The notes under the pieces were generated by a model. That model searched no databases and was not told the DNA's origin. It saw only the letters and a list, made by a program, of their open reading frames with translations. The translations under genes were made by a program, and so were the position numbers. Shown here piece after piece: positions 1-8,745 of a stretch of DNA of 64,000 nucleotides (positions within the stretch are counted from its first letter, which is position 1; every line of letters starts with the position of its first letter). Source of the DNA: G963422745 sp965214285 (GTDB lineage: Bacteria > Actinomycetota > Acidimicrobiia > Acidimicrobiales > Aldehydirespiratoraceae); contig OZ243946.1 in NCBI GenBank assembly GCA_965214285.1, positions 1,302,001-1,366,000 on the forward strand, given 5' to 3'.

Positions 1-1399
1 CCACCGCCTGGAAGTCGTCGAGCGCCGCACCCGGCACCGCCTGGGCCGTGCCGAGGCCCGCCTGCACATCCTTGAAGGCCTGCTGCTGGCCCTCGACGCC
101 ATCGACGAGGTGGTGGCGCTCATCCGGGGATCGCAGACCCCCGCCGAGGCCCGCGCCGGGCTGATCTCACAGTTCGGGCTCACCGAGGCGCAGGCAACCC
201 AGATACTGGACATGCAGCTGCGGCGGCTCACTGCGCTCGCCAGGATCGAGCTCGAGGCCGAGGCCGACGGCCTGCGCGGCGACATCGCCGGCTACCAGCG
301 CCTGCTCGGCGACGAGCAGCGGCGCCGCACCCTGGTGTTGCGCGAGCTTGCCGAGGTCGTGGAGGCCCACGGCGCGCCTCGCCGCAGCGAAATCGTCAAG
401 GCCGGGGATCTGCGGGCATACGAGGCGCCCGCCGGCGGCGATGGCTCCGACGGCGCTGCCGGAAACGGCACCGGCAACGGGGCCGGCCCGGCCAGGCCCT
501 GCGTGGTCACGCTGTCGACGTCGGGCAGCATCGGGCGTGCCTCGCCGGAGGAGGCCCGGCGCGGCGTGAACGCACAGCACGACCTGCTGGCGGCGCGCCT
601 CGTCACCTCCACCGCCTCGCAGCTGGCTGCGATCACGTCGGCCGGCCGGGCGCTGCTGGTGCCGTGCGCGGAGATCGCCGAGGCCAAGGGCCGCATGCGC
701 GGGGCTTCGGCTGCCCGGCTCCTGGGGCTGAGCCGCAGCGAGCAGGTGCTGACCGTCGTCTCAGCCGACAACGGCGCCACGGGCGAGCCTGCCGGGCTCG
801 ACGCTGCCGCCGGGGAGTCCAAGCTGGTTCTGGTCACCGCCAACGGCATGGCCAAGCCGGTCCGTCCCGGCGAGCTGGCGAAGAAGCCCGAGGCGTCGCT
901 GATCGACCTGGCCGGAGGCGACTTCGTGAGGGCCGCCTTCACGGTGGCCGACGACCAGGACGTGGTCGTGGTCGCGGATGACGCCCAGACGCTTCGCTTC
1001 GGAGCAGGCGACGTGTCGTCGAGGCGCCGGGCGGGTTCGTCCGTCATCAAGCTGCGCGGCAGCGCTCGGGTGACAGCCGCCGCGCCGGCCGACGAAGACG
1101 ACGTGATCGTGGTCTACACCTCGGCGTCGGGGCTGAAGACGACGCCGGTGGCTGAGTTCGCAGCCAAGCGCAGCGGCGGCATGGGCACCAGGATCGTGCG
1201 GCTCGCCGCCGGCGAGCAGGTGCTGGGCGCCTGGGTCGGCTCGCCCGACAGCGTGCTGCTGGCCCAGATGGGCGCGGATGACAACCCGCGAAAGGTCGAC
1301 CCGCATCCCGTGGAGATCGACCTGGCGCCGACCCGCAGAGACCTGATGCCCAGGCGCACCGAGCGCCAGGTCAAGGTGATCGCCCCCGCCCGCTGGTGA
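1..1399 (+). CDS. parC: DNA topoisomerase IV subunit A (ParC/GyrA family), C-terminal part
   Basis: Subunit A of a type IIA topoisomerase, which breaks and rejoins DNA in a complex with the ParE-type subunit encoded at 6658. The open frame enters from the window edge (frame of base 2), so the catalytic-tyrosine domain is missing. The first residues (RRTRHRLGRAEARLHILEGL) are the conserved end of the GyrA/ParC breakage-reunion region with its coiled coil. 'SQFGLTEAQATQILDMQLRRLT' follows around base 170, split here only as the usual family motif. The rest is the C-terminal beta-pinwheel, interrupted by a Gly/Asn/Ala-rich linker near bases 430-490. Pairing with an actinobacterial ParE favours parC over gyrA. 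Family certain, subtype likely. Confidence 0.9.
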   Translation, partial: HRLEVVERRTRHRLGRAEARLHILEGLLLALDAIDEVVALIRGSQTPAEARAGLISQFGLTEAQATQILDMQLRRLTALARIELEAEADGLRGDIAGYQRLLGDEQRRRTLVLRELAEVVEAHGAPRRSEIVKAGDLRAYEAPAGGDGSDGAAGNGTGNGAGPARPCVVTLSTSGSIGRASPEEARRGVNAQHDLLAARLVTSTASQLAAITSAGRALLVPCAEIAEAKGRMRGASAARLLGLSRSEQVLTVVSADNGATGEPAGLDAAAGESKLVLVTANGMAKPVRPGELAKKPEASLIDLAGGDFVRAAFTVADDQDVVVVADDAQTLRFGAGDVSSRRRAGSSVIKLRGSARVTAAAPADEDDVIVVYTSASGLKTTPVAEFAAKRSGGMGTRIVRLAAGEQVLGAWVGSPDSVLLAQMGADDNPRKVDPHPVEIDLAPTRRDLMPRRTERQVKVIAPARW

Positions 1400-1421
1400 C
1401 GGCCACGGCCGGAGGATCAGC

Positions 1422-1577
1422 ATGACGATGACAGCCACTATGACCGCTCCGAGACAGCCCCTTGTGTGCGCCCGCCTGGCAGCTGCGTGGGGACCCTGCT
1501 GCATCACCGTGAGCGGTACCCTCCGCCGGGTGGACGGCACAGGGGCACAAGGCGCAAGAGACAGCGCACGGACATGA
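1422..1577 (+). other. Possible 51-codon small ORF coupled to the methylase gene
   Basis: An ATG at 1422 lies 6 nt after a GGAGG motif (1411-1415), one of the better ribosome-binding sites in the window, just after the parC stop. The frame stays open for 51 codons. Its TGA (1575-1577) overlaps the likely methylase start ATG (1574-1576) as ATGA. The peptide begins MTMTATMTAPRQ and contains three cysteines; I recognise no family. It may be a real small protein or simply a re-initiation leader for the methylase. Only the RBS and the exact ATGA overlap support it. Confidence 0.35.
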
Positions 1578-4537
1578 TCGGGCGCACGCCGGAGACGGTC
1601 TTCAACGCAGCGCTTGCAGCGGCGCTTGAGCGGAGACACCCCCGATGGACAGCCGAGGCCGAGCGATCGGACGTGGTGAGAGGGCACAAGGGGCTCAGGC
1701 CCGATCTCCTGATTCGTCCGCACCGCGGGGGAGCGGGCGAGATCGTGCTCATCGAGACCGAGTTCGAGCCAGCCGCGACGGTGGAGGCCGACGCACGCAA
1801 GCGGCTAGGGCTGGTCATCGATGATGCCGGTCAGACGATCCGGCAGGTGGTGGCGCTGCGGATGCCTGCTGGTCTGCGCAGCCTGGGATCGGCAGAGATC
1901 GAGTCTGAGATCGGCAGCGCCGAGTTCGAGTACAGGCTGGTGCGCAGCGACGGAGCGGACCAGGAGGTCTGGTTCCCGGGGTCGGGCTGGCTGACCGGCA
2001 ATGTGGACGACCTGGCAGGGTTCGTCGAGCGGATCGCCCTCAATGAGCACCTGCTGAACGAGGTGGTGGACGAGTTCGAGACGTCCGTGAACGCGGTCGC
2101 CAACGGCCTGCGACAGAGGCTCGAGACCTATCACAGCGCGGCGCTGAGGGGCATCGCCAGGGCGCTGCACCAAGAGGACGGGCCGCAGACCACGCGGATG
2201 GGCGTGGCGATCATCGCCAACGCCCTGCTGTTCCAGACGGCCATCGGGCAGACGTCGCACAACGGGTACGAGGTGCCGCTGCCGGACCCGAAGCTCAGCC
2301 GCCTCGAGGTGCTGGCCGAGTGGGATCGGATTCTGAGTGTCAACTACTACCCGATCTTCTACACGGCCAAGGACATGCTTGCCCCGATTCCCGACGGCCC
2401 GGCAAAGGGCGTGATCGACAGCCTGACCGACATAGCGTCGAGGCTGGCCGGCTACGGGGTGACGTCGACGGGCGACATGGCCGGGCAGATGTTCGGCAGG
2501 CTGATCACGGATCGCAAGTTCCTGGCGACGTTCTACACGCTGCCGTCCTCCGCGCATCTGCTGGCGGAGCTGGCTGTGGCCCGGCTGAGGACAGACTGGT
2601 CCGATGCCGAGCAGGCAGCAGAACTGCGGGTGGCCGACCTGGCTTGTGGCACCGGCACCCTGCTGACGGCCGCGTATCAGCGGATGACCGCAAGGGTGCG
2701 GCGGGCCGGCAGCGATGACGCGGCTCTGCATCCGCCGGCGATGGAGCGGTCTCTGATCGGCGCCGACATCATGCCTGCGGCGGTGCATCTCACGGCCACC
2801 CTGCTGTCGTCCACGCATCCGGCGACGCCATTCTCGGACACGCGTGTCGCCCTGATGCCCTACGGCGATGACGGCGAAGGAACAGGCCCGAAGCTCGGTT
2901 CGCTGGAACTGCTGGACAGCGACTTCGCGGCGCCGCTGCCGTTCGGGTCGGTGCGCCGCCGGGTCGGCGGCAGCGACGAGATCGTCGATCATGTGGTGCT
3001 CGACCACGGCGAGGCGGACCTGGTGATCATGAACCCGCCGTTCACCCGTCCCACCAACCACGAAGCTCACGCCGCCGATGTGCGGGTGCCCTCGTTCGCC
3101 GGGTTCAACACCTCCGACGCCGAACAGCAAGCCATGGCGCGAAGGCTCAAGAAGCTCGTCGGGGCGCTCAAGAAGGCCGACTCCAAGAGCAGGAACCCCT
3201 GCGGTGTCGCCGGTCACGGCAACGTCGGCCTCGGCTCGAACTTCCTCGACGTGGCACACGCGAAGGTCAAGCCGGGCGGCACGATCGCATTCGTGCTGCC
3301 GTTCACTGTGATGTCGGGCAAGGACTGGTCCAAGGCGAGGAGCCTTCTGGCGGCCGGCTACCGCGACATCTGCGTGGTGGCCATCGCCGCCACCGGCGCC
3401 AACGACCGCTCCTTCTCCGCAGACACAGGGATGGCCGAGGTGCTGATCGTTGCCACCAGACGACAGCCCGACGACACCTCGGACGCGGGCGGGGTGCTCT
3501 ATGTGAACTTGACCGGCCGGCCCGACAACCTGGTGGACGGAGTCGAGGCAGCCCGTTGCGTCAACATGATTCCCCGCACCGAGCCAAAGGGCTTCCTGAC
3601 GGTCGGCGACAGCAGGATCGGCAGCTTCATTCGAGCGGGTCTCGACGACGGCGGCTGTGCAGGGATCGTCGAGCCGGATCTGGTTGCCTGCGGCCTGGCG
3701 GTGACCGAGGGCAGGCTGTGTCTGCCACAGCTCGGCACGATCGCGGACATCCCGGTCGCCCGATTGGGCGAGCTGGGGGAGCGGGGCCCGTATCACCTGG
3801 ACATCAGGGGGAGGCCGCCTCGTGGCCCGTTCGATGTGGTGGCGCTGGGCCGAGACGAGGACTGGCGGACCGCGACGTACCCGATGCTGTGGGCACACGA
3901 CGCCGACAAGGAACGCCGCTTCTTCGTGGAGCCCGACACTCAGGGCAGGGTGAGGCCCGGTCTCTCCGACAAGGCCCGCAGGATCTGGGACAGCGCAGCG
4001 CAACTGCACTTCAACAGCGACTTCCAGCTCAACTCGCAGCCGCTTGCGGCGTGCCTCACGCCAGCGCGCAGCATCGGCGGCAGGGCCTGGCCCGCGTTTC
4101 GCCTCAGCGATCCGCGCTGGGAGAAGCTCATGGTGCTTTGGGCCAACAGCACCCTCGGCCTGCTCTCGTTCTGGTGGACCGGCACCCGACAGCAGCAGGG
4201 ACGGGCCAACCTGACGATCGCTCGGCTGCCCGAGCTGCCGGTGCTCGACCCGAGGAGCCTCGACGACCAGCAGCTCGAGACAGCGGCGGAGATTTTCGAC
4301 TGGCTCAGCGAACGGGACTTCCTGCCGGCCAACGAGGCCTACCGCGACGAAGCCCGCCGGCAGCTCGATCACGCGCTGCTCGTGGAGCTGCTGGCAGCGG
4401 GCGGGTTCTCGGCGGCGTCGCGGGTGGACGTGCCGGCCGCAGTGGACGTGCTGCGCAGGCAATGGTGCGCAGAGCCGTCGGTTCACGGAGGCAAGTCCAC
4501 CCGGTACGGGCAAGCGATGGCCGAGGCCGGCACCTGA
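1574..4537 (+). CDS. Large N6-adenine DNA methyltransferase with N-terminal nuclease-like domain (single-chain RM-like protein)
   Basis: A 987-residue protein. Residues 42-63 (RPD, then IETEFEP) look like the core of a PD-(D/E)XK nuclease fold, but the usual lysine position is Glu (E61-T-E63), so cutting activity is doubtful. The middle is a HsdM-type methylase: SAM motif LACGTGT at about 356-362 and catalytic NPPF at 487-490. These imply adenine-N6 methylation. About 350 C-terminal residues could hold a target-recognition domain, and no separate specificity subunit is nearby. This architecture resembles type IIG-like or other one-protein restriction-modification enzymes. The start is chosen because it overlaps the stop of the small ORF before it (ATGA). 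The GTG at 1466 in the same frame adds only low-complexity residues. The gene lies inside the parC-parE block, suggesting acquisition. Confidence 0.75.
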   Translation: MIGRTPETVFNAALAAALERRHPRWTAEAERSDVVRGHKGLRPDLLIRPHRGGAGEIVLIETEFEPAATVEADARKRLGLVIDDAGQTIRQVVALRMPAGLRSLGSAEIESEIGSAEFEYRLVRSDGADQEVWFPGSGWLTGNVDDLAGFVERIALNEHLLNEVVDEFETSVNAVANGLRQRLETYHSAALRGIARALHQEDGPQTTRMGVAIIANALLFQTAIGQTSHNGYEVPLPDPKLSRLEVLAEWDRILSVNYYPIFYTAKDMLAPIPDGPAKGVIDSLTDIASRLAGYGVTSTGDMAGQMFGRLITDRKFLATFYTLPSSAHLLAELAVARLRTDWSDAEQAAELRVADLACGTGTLLTAAYQRMTARVRRAGSDDAALHPPAMERSLIGADIMPAAVHLTATLLSSTHPATPFSDTRVALMPYGDDGEGTGPKLGSLELLDSDFAAPLPFGSVRRRVGGSDEIVDHVVLDHGEADLVIMNPPFTRPTNHEAHAADVRVPSFAGFNTSDAEQQAMARRLKKLVGALKKADSKSRNPCGVAGHGNVGLGSNFLDVAHAKVKPGGTIAFVLPFTVMSGKDWSKARSLLAAGYRDICVVAIAATGANDRSFSADTGMAEVLIVATRRQPDDTSDAGGVLYVNLTGRPDNLVDGVEAARCVNMIPRTEPKGFLTVGDSRIGSFIRAGLDDGGCAGIVEPDLVACGLAVTEGRLCLPQLGTIADIPVARLGELGERGPYHLDIRGRPPRGPFDVVALGRDEDWRTATYPMLWAHDADKERRFFVEPDTQGRVRPGLSDKARRIWDSAAQLHFNSDFQLNSQPLAACLTPARSIGGRAWPAFRLSDPRWEKLMVLWANSTLGLLSFWWTGTRQQQGRANLTIARLPELPVLDPRSLDDQQLETAAEIFDWLSERDFLPANEAYRDEARRQLDHALLVELLAAGGFSAASRVDVPAAVDVLRRQWCAEPSVHGGKSTRYGQAMAEAGT

Positions 4538-4589
4538 CGGCCCCGGGGAGCCTTTTGCGCCCGTAGAGCTGGTGGCTTGTCCCTGTGCG

Positions 4590-5834
4590 CTAGTCGCCGG
4601 CCAGTTCGTGTTGCGAGGCATGGTTGATCTCCACGCTCGTCCAAGTGCTGTCCCAGGGCACCCCGCCCGCGAGCCCGAGAACGACCCGGTCTCCTGGTCG
4701 GGCGTTGTTGACCAGGCAAGAGGCAGCATCAGGCGCCAGTGCAACGTTGATCTCGGCACCCGCCACGTCTTGCGGCTCGGGCTCCCGCTCTATAAACCAC
4801 GCGCCGTGGCATGTGACCGGGCCGGAGACGGCGATGTCGCGCAGAAGGACCCAAAATTCCACTTGGGGGTCGCCTGGATCAGAGAGGTCGAAGACCTCGA
4901 AGCCGACCAGTTCTCCCTCCACGCGTGCTGGTGGGCGATTGACCCCGGGGTCTCGTGTGTGGAGACTGATCTCCCAATTCTCTGCATTCTCAGGCAGTGG
5001 GGTTGCTTCTGCCTTTGCCAAGAGAGCCGCTATCAGGGCGTTCAGCTTGTCCGCTTCGCGTTCCGAAGAAGGCGCAGCAGGCCGGATCCGGTCACGCCAC
5101 TTCGTTTCCGACGTCATGACGTCGGGGATGTGGTCGCATAGATCGTTGATCCTTTCCGTGAACGAGTCGGATCCCCAGCGGCGGATCGTCGATGAGGAGA
5201 ATCCGCCGGGTTCGGTTGCTGCCGCCCAGCGGAGCGCTTCAGCGCGGATGACGGGGTTGGGCCAAAGCGAGCTGATGCCACTCCTGCCGGAGCCGAGCCT
5301 GTCGACTGCTCGGTCCCATCCGATCTCGGAGTAGCTGAAGTGGCGGACCGCCTCGATGACGGTCACCTCGGCGAAGGTCAGCTCGCGGCGGCGCTCATTG
5401 GCGGGTCGTCTGACGTAGCGGAGCGCGCGCTCTCCGGGCTTCAGGCGACGCATGGTCGCAATCCGTGACGGCGGTACCTGTGTCGTCCAATTCAACGCGT
5501 GCACAGCGCTCACGTCGGCGTACCCGCTGCCAGGCCCGGCATAGAAGATGCCGGCCTCGTCCAGGGGCAAGCGCATCGGCTCGCCGCTCTCCCAATGGGC
5601 GCCCCGCCAGTAGCAGCCTTTGCCGATCCGCTCCACCGGCGGGTCGTCGCCTCGTGCCAGCTTGGACAGCATCGTCGAGACGACCTCGCGACGTCCGGGG
5701 ACGTCACGGGACCAGAAGAAGGACCCTTCGGGCAGGTTCATCACCCATGCACGCGCCCGGGCAGTCTCCGTCGAAGCCTGGGGCGTGGTCGAAGCCAGAT
5801 GCATGCACGGGGTGCCAGTCGCCTTTGCCGCCAT
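4590..5834 (-). CDS. AbiEi-like / DUF6088-type antitoxin-family protein with extra C-terminal domain
   Basis: A 414-residue protein read on the minus strand, convergent with the methylase. Residues 25-65 (ARARAWVMNLPEG, then SKLARG...VERIGKGCYWRG) match the winged-helix start of AbiEi/DUF6088 antitoxins. In that family this segment binds the promoter and the body neutralises an AbiEii nucleotidyltransferase toxin. The next ~130 residues (GPGSGYADVSAVHALNW, RYVRRPANERRRELT) fit the AbiEi body. The last ~170 residues, ending WTSVEINHASQHELAGD, are unfamiliar. No AbiEii-like toxin gene is visible on either side, so this is an orphan or a derived regulator. The start at 5834 keeps the whole winged helix; 5804 is an alternative. 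GC content is visibly lower than in neighbouring housekeeping genes. Confidence 0.65.
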   Translation of the reverse strand: MAAKATGTPCMHLASTTPQASTETARARAWVMNLPEGSFFWSRDVPGRREVVSTMLSKLARGDDPPVERIGKGCYWRGAHWESGEPMRLPLDEAGIFYAGPGSGYADVSAVHALNWTTQVPPSRIATMRRLKPGERALRYVRRPANERRRELTFAEVTVIEAVRHFSYSEIGWDRAVDRLGSGRSGISSLWPNPVIRAEALRWAAATEPGGFSSSTIRRWGSDSFTERINDLCDHIPDVMTSETKWRDRIRPAAPSSEREADKLNALIAALLAKAEATPLPENAENWEISLHTRDPGVNRPPARVEGELVGFEVFDLSDPGDPQVEFWVLLRDIAVSGPVTCHGAWFIEREPEPQDVAGAEINVALAPDAASCLVNNARPGDRVVLGLAGGVPWDSTWTSVEINHASQHELAGD

Positions 5835-5918
5835 GGCGCCAGGATAGCGGGAAGGTCTTGCTGCTGCAACGCAGACCCACCGGCAGCGCAGCGATTTTCG
5901 GGGTGGGCGAGGTCTGGC

Positions 5919-5924
5919 TAGATT
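5919..5924 (+). promoter_or_regulatory. Leaderless -10 box (TAGATT) of the cupin gene
   Basis: TAGATT ends 7 nt before the ATG at 5932, so transcription would begin at or next to the start codon. No Shine-Dalgarno sequence is present. Confidence 0.6.
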
Positions 5925-5931
5925 CGCGGCC

Positions 5932-6510
5932 ATGGACCCAGCCGATTCCCCAGATTCCGCCGAGAACGAGGCCTCCTCCGGCGGCGCTGCTGCTGAAGCC
6001 GGCGCGGTGACGAGCCCCGGGCCCGCCCCGATGGTGCCGCTGCACGGGCTCACCGAGGCAGTGCATCTCGGCGACGACGAGCTGCCCTGGGTGTGGGCAG
6101 GCGACCTCGGCATCAAGCTGCTGCACGTCGACTTGAACCAGGGCCTGTGGGTGCTGCGCAACAGCTTCCCGCCCGGCTACGAGGTGCAGACCCACTACCA
6201 CACCGGCCCGGTGTTCGCGCTCACGCTCTCGGGCGCCTGGTGCTACGCCGAGTACCCGCAGTACACCAACACGGCAGGGTCCTACCTGTACGAGCCCGCC
6301 CACTCGGTCCACACGCTCGTGGTGCCGGCGTCCAACAGCTCACCGACCGACGTCTGGTTCGCCATCCACGGCGCCAACGTCAACATCGACGAACACGGCA
6401 CCGTGACCTCGGTGACCGACGCCCAGTCGATCCTGGCCGCCTGGCGGGGCCTGTGCGCCGCGGCGGGCGAGGACCCCAGCGGCACCCTGGTCATCGGCGA
6501 GCCCGCCTGA
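5932..6510 (+). CDS. Cupin-fold protein of the 2,4'-dihydroxyacetophenone dioxygenase-like family
   Basis: A 192-residue protein with a disordered N-terminus (~40 residues, Ala/Glu/Gly-rich) followed by a single cupin. The motif THYHTGPVFALTLSGAWCY (about residues 84-102) gives the paired histidines, and YLYEPAHSVHTL (about 121-132) the Glu/His of the second motif, so a metal site is intact. The spacing and the GANVNIDEHG segment match the dihydroxyacetophenone dioxygenase-like cupins, iron enzymes that cleave carbon-carbon bonds; the actual substrate cannot be told. It follows a -10 box with leaderless geometry and ends before a strong hairpin, so it is probably a single-gene transcript. Confidence 0.7.
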   Translation: MDPADSPDSAENEASSGGAAAEAGAVTSPGPAPMVPLHGLTEAVHLGDDELPWVWAGDLGIKLLHVDLNQGLWVLRNSFPPGYEVQTHYHTGPVFALTLSGAWCYAEYPQYTNTAGSYLYEPAHSVHTLVVPASNSSPTDVWFAIHGANVNIDEHGTVTSVTDAQSILAAWRGLCAAAGEDPSGTLVIGEPA

Positions 6511-6520
6511 GCCCACAGCC

Positions 6521-6543
6521 CTGAGCCCAGCGCCTGGGCTCAG
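6521..6543 (+). terminator. Perfect 10-bp hairpin after the cupin gene
   Basis: CTGAGCCCAG, loop CGC, CTGGGCTCAG: a perfect 10-bp stem with a 3-nt loop, 11 nt after the cupin stop and well before parE. There is no T-tract, which is common for terminators in very GC-rich actinobacteria. Confidence 0.55.
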
Positions 6544-6644
6544 CGACCCGAGCCCAAGGGCCACGGAGCCCCAGCCGCGCTGTCGGCGACACAGCGAGGC
6601 GGCTCCGGCCGGCCGGCTGCCGCGGCACTGTCGCATCGGCCCGC

Positions 6645-6650
6645 TACCTT
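6645..6650 (+). promoter_or_regulatory. Leaderless -10 box (TACCTT) of parE
   Basis: TACCTT ends 7 nt before the GTG at 6658. The same spacing is seen at many other starts in the window. Confidence 0.6.
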
Positions 6651-6657
6651 CGATCCC

Positions 6658-8709
6658 GTGGCCGCCAGAAGACCCAGCGCCGACTACGACGCCGATGCGA
6701 TCCAGACCCTCGAAGGGCTCGAGGCCGTCCGCAAGCGCCCCGGCATGTACATCGGCGGCACCGGCTCAGCGGGCCTGATGCATCTGGTCTGGGAGCTGAT
6801 CGACAACTCCGTCGACGAGGCGGCGGCGGGCTTTTGCAACAAGGTCGACGTGATCCTGCACCGTGACCGCTCCGTGGAGGTGCAGGACAACGGGCGCGGC
6901 ATCCCCGTCGATGAGCACCCGCGCCGCAAGGTCAGCGCGGCCGAGGTGGTGTTCACCGAGCTGCACGCGGGAGGCAAGTTCGGAGGCGGTGCCTACACGG
7001 CCTCGGGCGGGCTGCACGGGGTCGGCGCCTCGGTGGTCAACGCCCTCGCCGCCAAGCTCACCGTCGAGGTCGACCGCGACGGCCACACCCACCTGCTGGC
7101 GTTTCGCGAGCGGGTGGCCGGCCAGTTCGACGGATCGCGCTTCACCCCAGGCCACGACCTCGCCAAGACCCGCCGCATCGGCAAGAACAAGACCGGCACC
7201 AGGGTGCGCTTCTGGCCCGACACCGACATCTTCGACCCCGAGGCGACCGTGGACGCCGATGAGGTCTGCGACCGCCTCACCCGTGCCTGCTTCCTGGTGC
7301 CGGGAATGAAGGTCAGCGTGAGCGACCGGCGCCCCGGCGCGGACCGGGCGCCCTTCGAGTTCGTGAGCCGCGGCGGCCTGTCGGACCTCGTCGAGCACAT
7401 CGCCGTCGGCGAGCCGGTCGGCTCGACAATCACCTGCGCGGGCATCGACCACTTCACCGAGAAGGTGCCCGTGGACGGCAAGATGACCGAAGTCCGCCGT
7501 CAGTGCACCGTCGACGTGGCCATGCGCTGGACCACCCGCTACGACAGCGAGATCATCAGCTTCGTCAACACCATCCCCACCAGCCAGGGCGGCACCCACC
7601 GGGCCGGCTTCGACAAGGCGCTCACCCGGGCGGTCAACAACGTGGCGCTCAAGGGCCACCGCAAGCTCAACCGCCTGGCCCGCGACAACAATCACAAGGC
7701 CACCAAGGACGACGTGCAGGAAGGCCTGGTGGCCGCCGTGAAGGTCACCTTCGCCGAGCCGCAGTTCCGGGGCCAGACCAAACAGGAGCTGGGCACCCCC
7801 GCCGTGGAGGGCATCGTCAGCCGCATCGTCTACGAGCAGCTCAAGGAGTGGTTCGAGCCCGGCGGCGGCCCCCGCACCCACGTCAAGGCCGTCGCCGACA
7901 AGCTCGCCACGGCCGTGGTGAACCGGGTGGCGTCACGGCAGCTGCTCGAGACCAAGCGCAAGACGGCCAGCCTCGGCTCCACGTCCATGCCCCAGAAGCT
8001 GGCCGACTGCCGCGAACACGGCCCGGGCGCCGAGCTGATCCTCGTGGAGGGCGACTCGGCTGCAGGCCCGGCCAAGCGGGGCCGCGACTCGCAGACCATG
8101 GCCATCCTCCCGCTGCGCGGCAAGGTGGTCAACGCGGCCAAGGCCAGCATCAAGCAGGTGCTCGACAACGCCGAGGCCAAGGCGCTGTTCACCGCCGTGG
8201 GCGCCGGCGCGGGCACCGAATTCGACGCCGCCGAGAGCCGCTACGGGCGCATCGTCATCCTCTGCGACGCCGATGTGGACGGCAGCCATATCCGCTGCCT
8301 GCTGCTCACCCTGATCTACGAGTACATGCGGCCCATGCTGGAGCAGGGCAACGTGTATGCCGCCCAGCCGCCGCTCTACACCACCAAGATCGGCGACGAG
8401 TACCACCGGGCCTACTCCGACGAGCAGCGCGAGCAGATCACCGCCGAGCTGTGCAAGGGCAACCGCAAGCCCGAGAACGTGGTTTGGCAGCGCTTCAAGG
8501 GGCTCGGCGAGATGAACGTCGACGAGCTGCGCCACTGCGCGCTCGACCCCAAGACCCGCACGCTGCGCCGCCTGACCATGGCTGACGGCAGGCAGGCCGC
8601 GCAGGCCGCCAAGGCCTTCGACGTGCTCATGGGCAGCGACGTGTCGGCACGGCGCGACTTCATCGTGCGCAACTCGGCTCTGGTGGACGCGGACGCGCTC
8701 GACGTCTGA
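6658..8709 (+). CDS. parE: DNA topoisomerase IV subunit B (ParE/GyrB family)
   Basis: A 683-residue ATPase subunit that drives strand passage together with the ParC subunit. GHKL motifs are clear: ELIDNSVDEA (Mg/ATP), DNGRGIPVDEH, GGLHGVGASVVNAL. The transducer follows, then a TOPRIM domain with EGDSAAGPAKRGRDSQ and DADVDGSHIRCLL, and a C-terminal QRFKGLGEMN. The EGDSAAGPAK form rather than EGDSAGGSAK, and the lack of neighbouring dnaA/recF, favour the actinobacterial ParE-like paralogue over the replication-origin gyrB. The GTG start is fixed by the -10 box 7 nt upstream. It is separated from parC by the methylase/antitoxin-like/cupin block. Confidence 0.92.
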   Translation: MAARRPSADYDADAIQTLEGLEAVRKRPGMYIGGTGSAGLMHLVWELIDNSVDEAAAGFCNKVDVILHRDRSVEVQDNGRGIPVDEHPRRKVSAAEVVFTELHAGGKFGGGAYTASGGLHGVGASVVNALAAKLTVEVDRDGHTHLLAFRERVAGQFDGSRFTPGHDLAKTRRIGKNKTGTRVRFWPDTDIFDPEATVDADEVCDRLTRACFLVPGMKVSVSDRRPGADRAPFEFVSRGGLSDLVEHIAVGEPVGSTITCAGIDHFTEKVPVDGKMTEVRRQCTVDVAMRWTTRYDSEIISFVNTIPTSQGGTHRAGFDKALTRAVNNVALKGHRKLNRLARDNNHKATKDDVQEGLVAAVKVTFAEPQFRGQTKQELGTPAVEGIVSRIVYEQLKEWFEPGGGPRTHVKAVADKLATAVVNRVASRQLLETKRKTASLGSTSMPQKLADCREHGPGAELILVEGDSAAGPAKRGRDSQTMAILPLRGKVVNAAKASIKQVLDNAEAKALFTAVGAGAGTEFDAAESRYGRIVILCDADVDGSHIRCLLLTLIYEYMRPMLEQGNVYAAQPPLYTTKIGDEYHRAYSDEQREQITAELCKGNRKPENVVWQRFKGLGEMNVDELRHCALDPKTRTLRRLTMADGRQAAQAAKAFDVLMGSDVSARRDFIVRNSALVDADALDV

Positions 8710-8717
8710 GAAGCGGC

Positions 8718-8731
8718 GGGCGACAGCGCCC
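8718..8731. terminator. Short GC hairpin between convergent parE and fabI
   Basis: GGGCG, loop ACAG, CGCCC in the 36-bp gap between two convergent stops. It could serve both strands, but the stem is only 5 bp. Confidence 0.35.
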
Positions 8732-8745
8732 GGGCGGGCCTGGGC

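Noticed and set aside
1805..4759. A 984-codon open frame on the minus strand opposite the methylase
   Set aside because: It is a GC-driven antisense frame of the methylase, rich in His/Arg/Gln and without motifs; the sense frame has SAM and NPPF motifs.
5741..5834. Start of the AbiEi-like gene at 5741 (MNLPEGS)
   Set aside because: It would cut off the ARARAW helix that normally precedes this winged-helix motif in the family.
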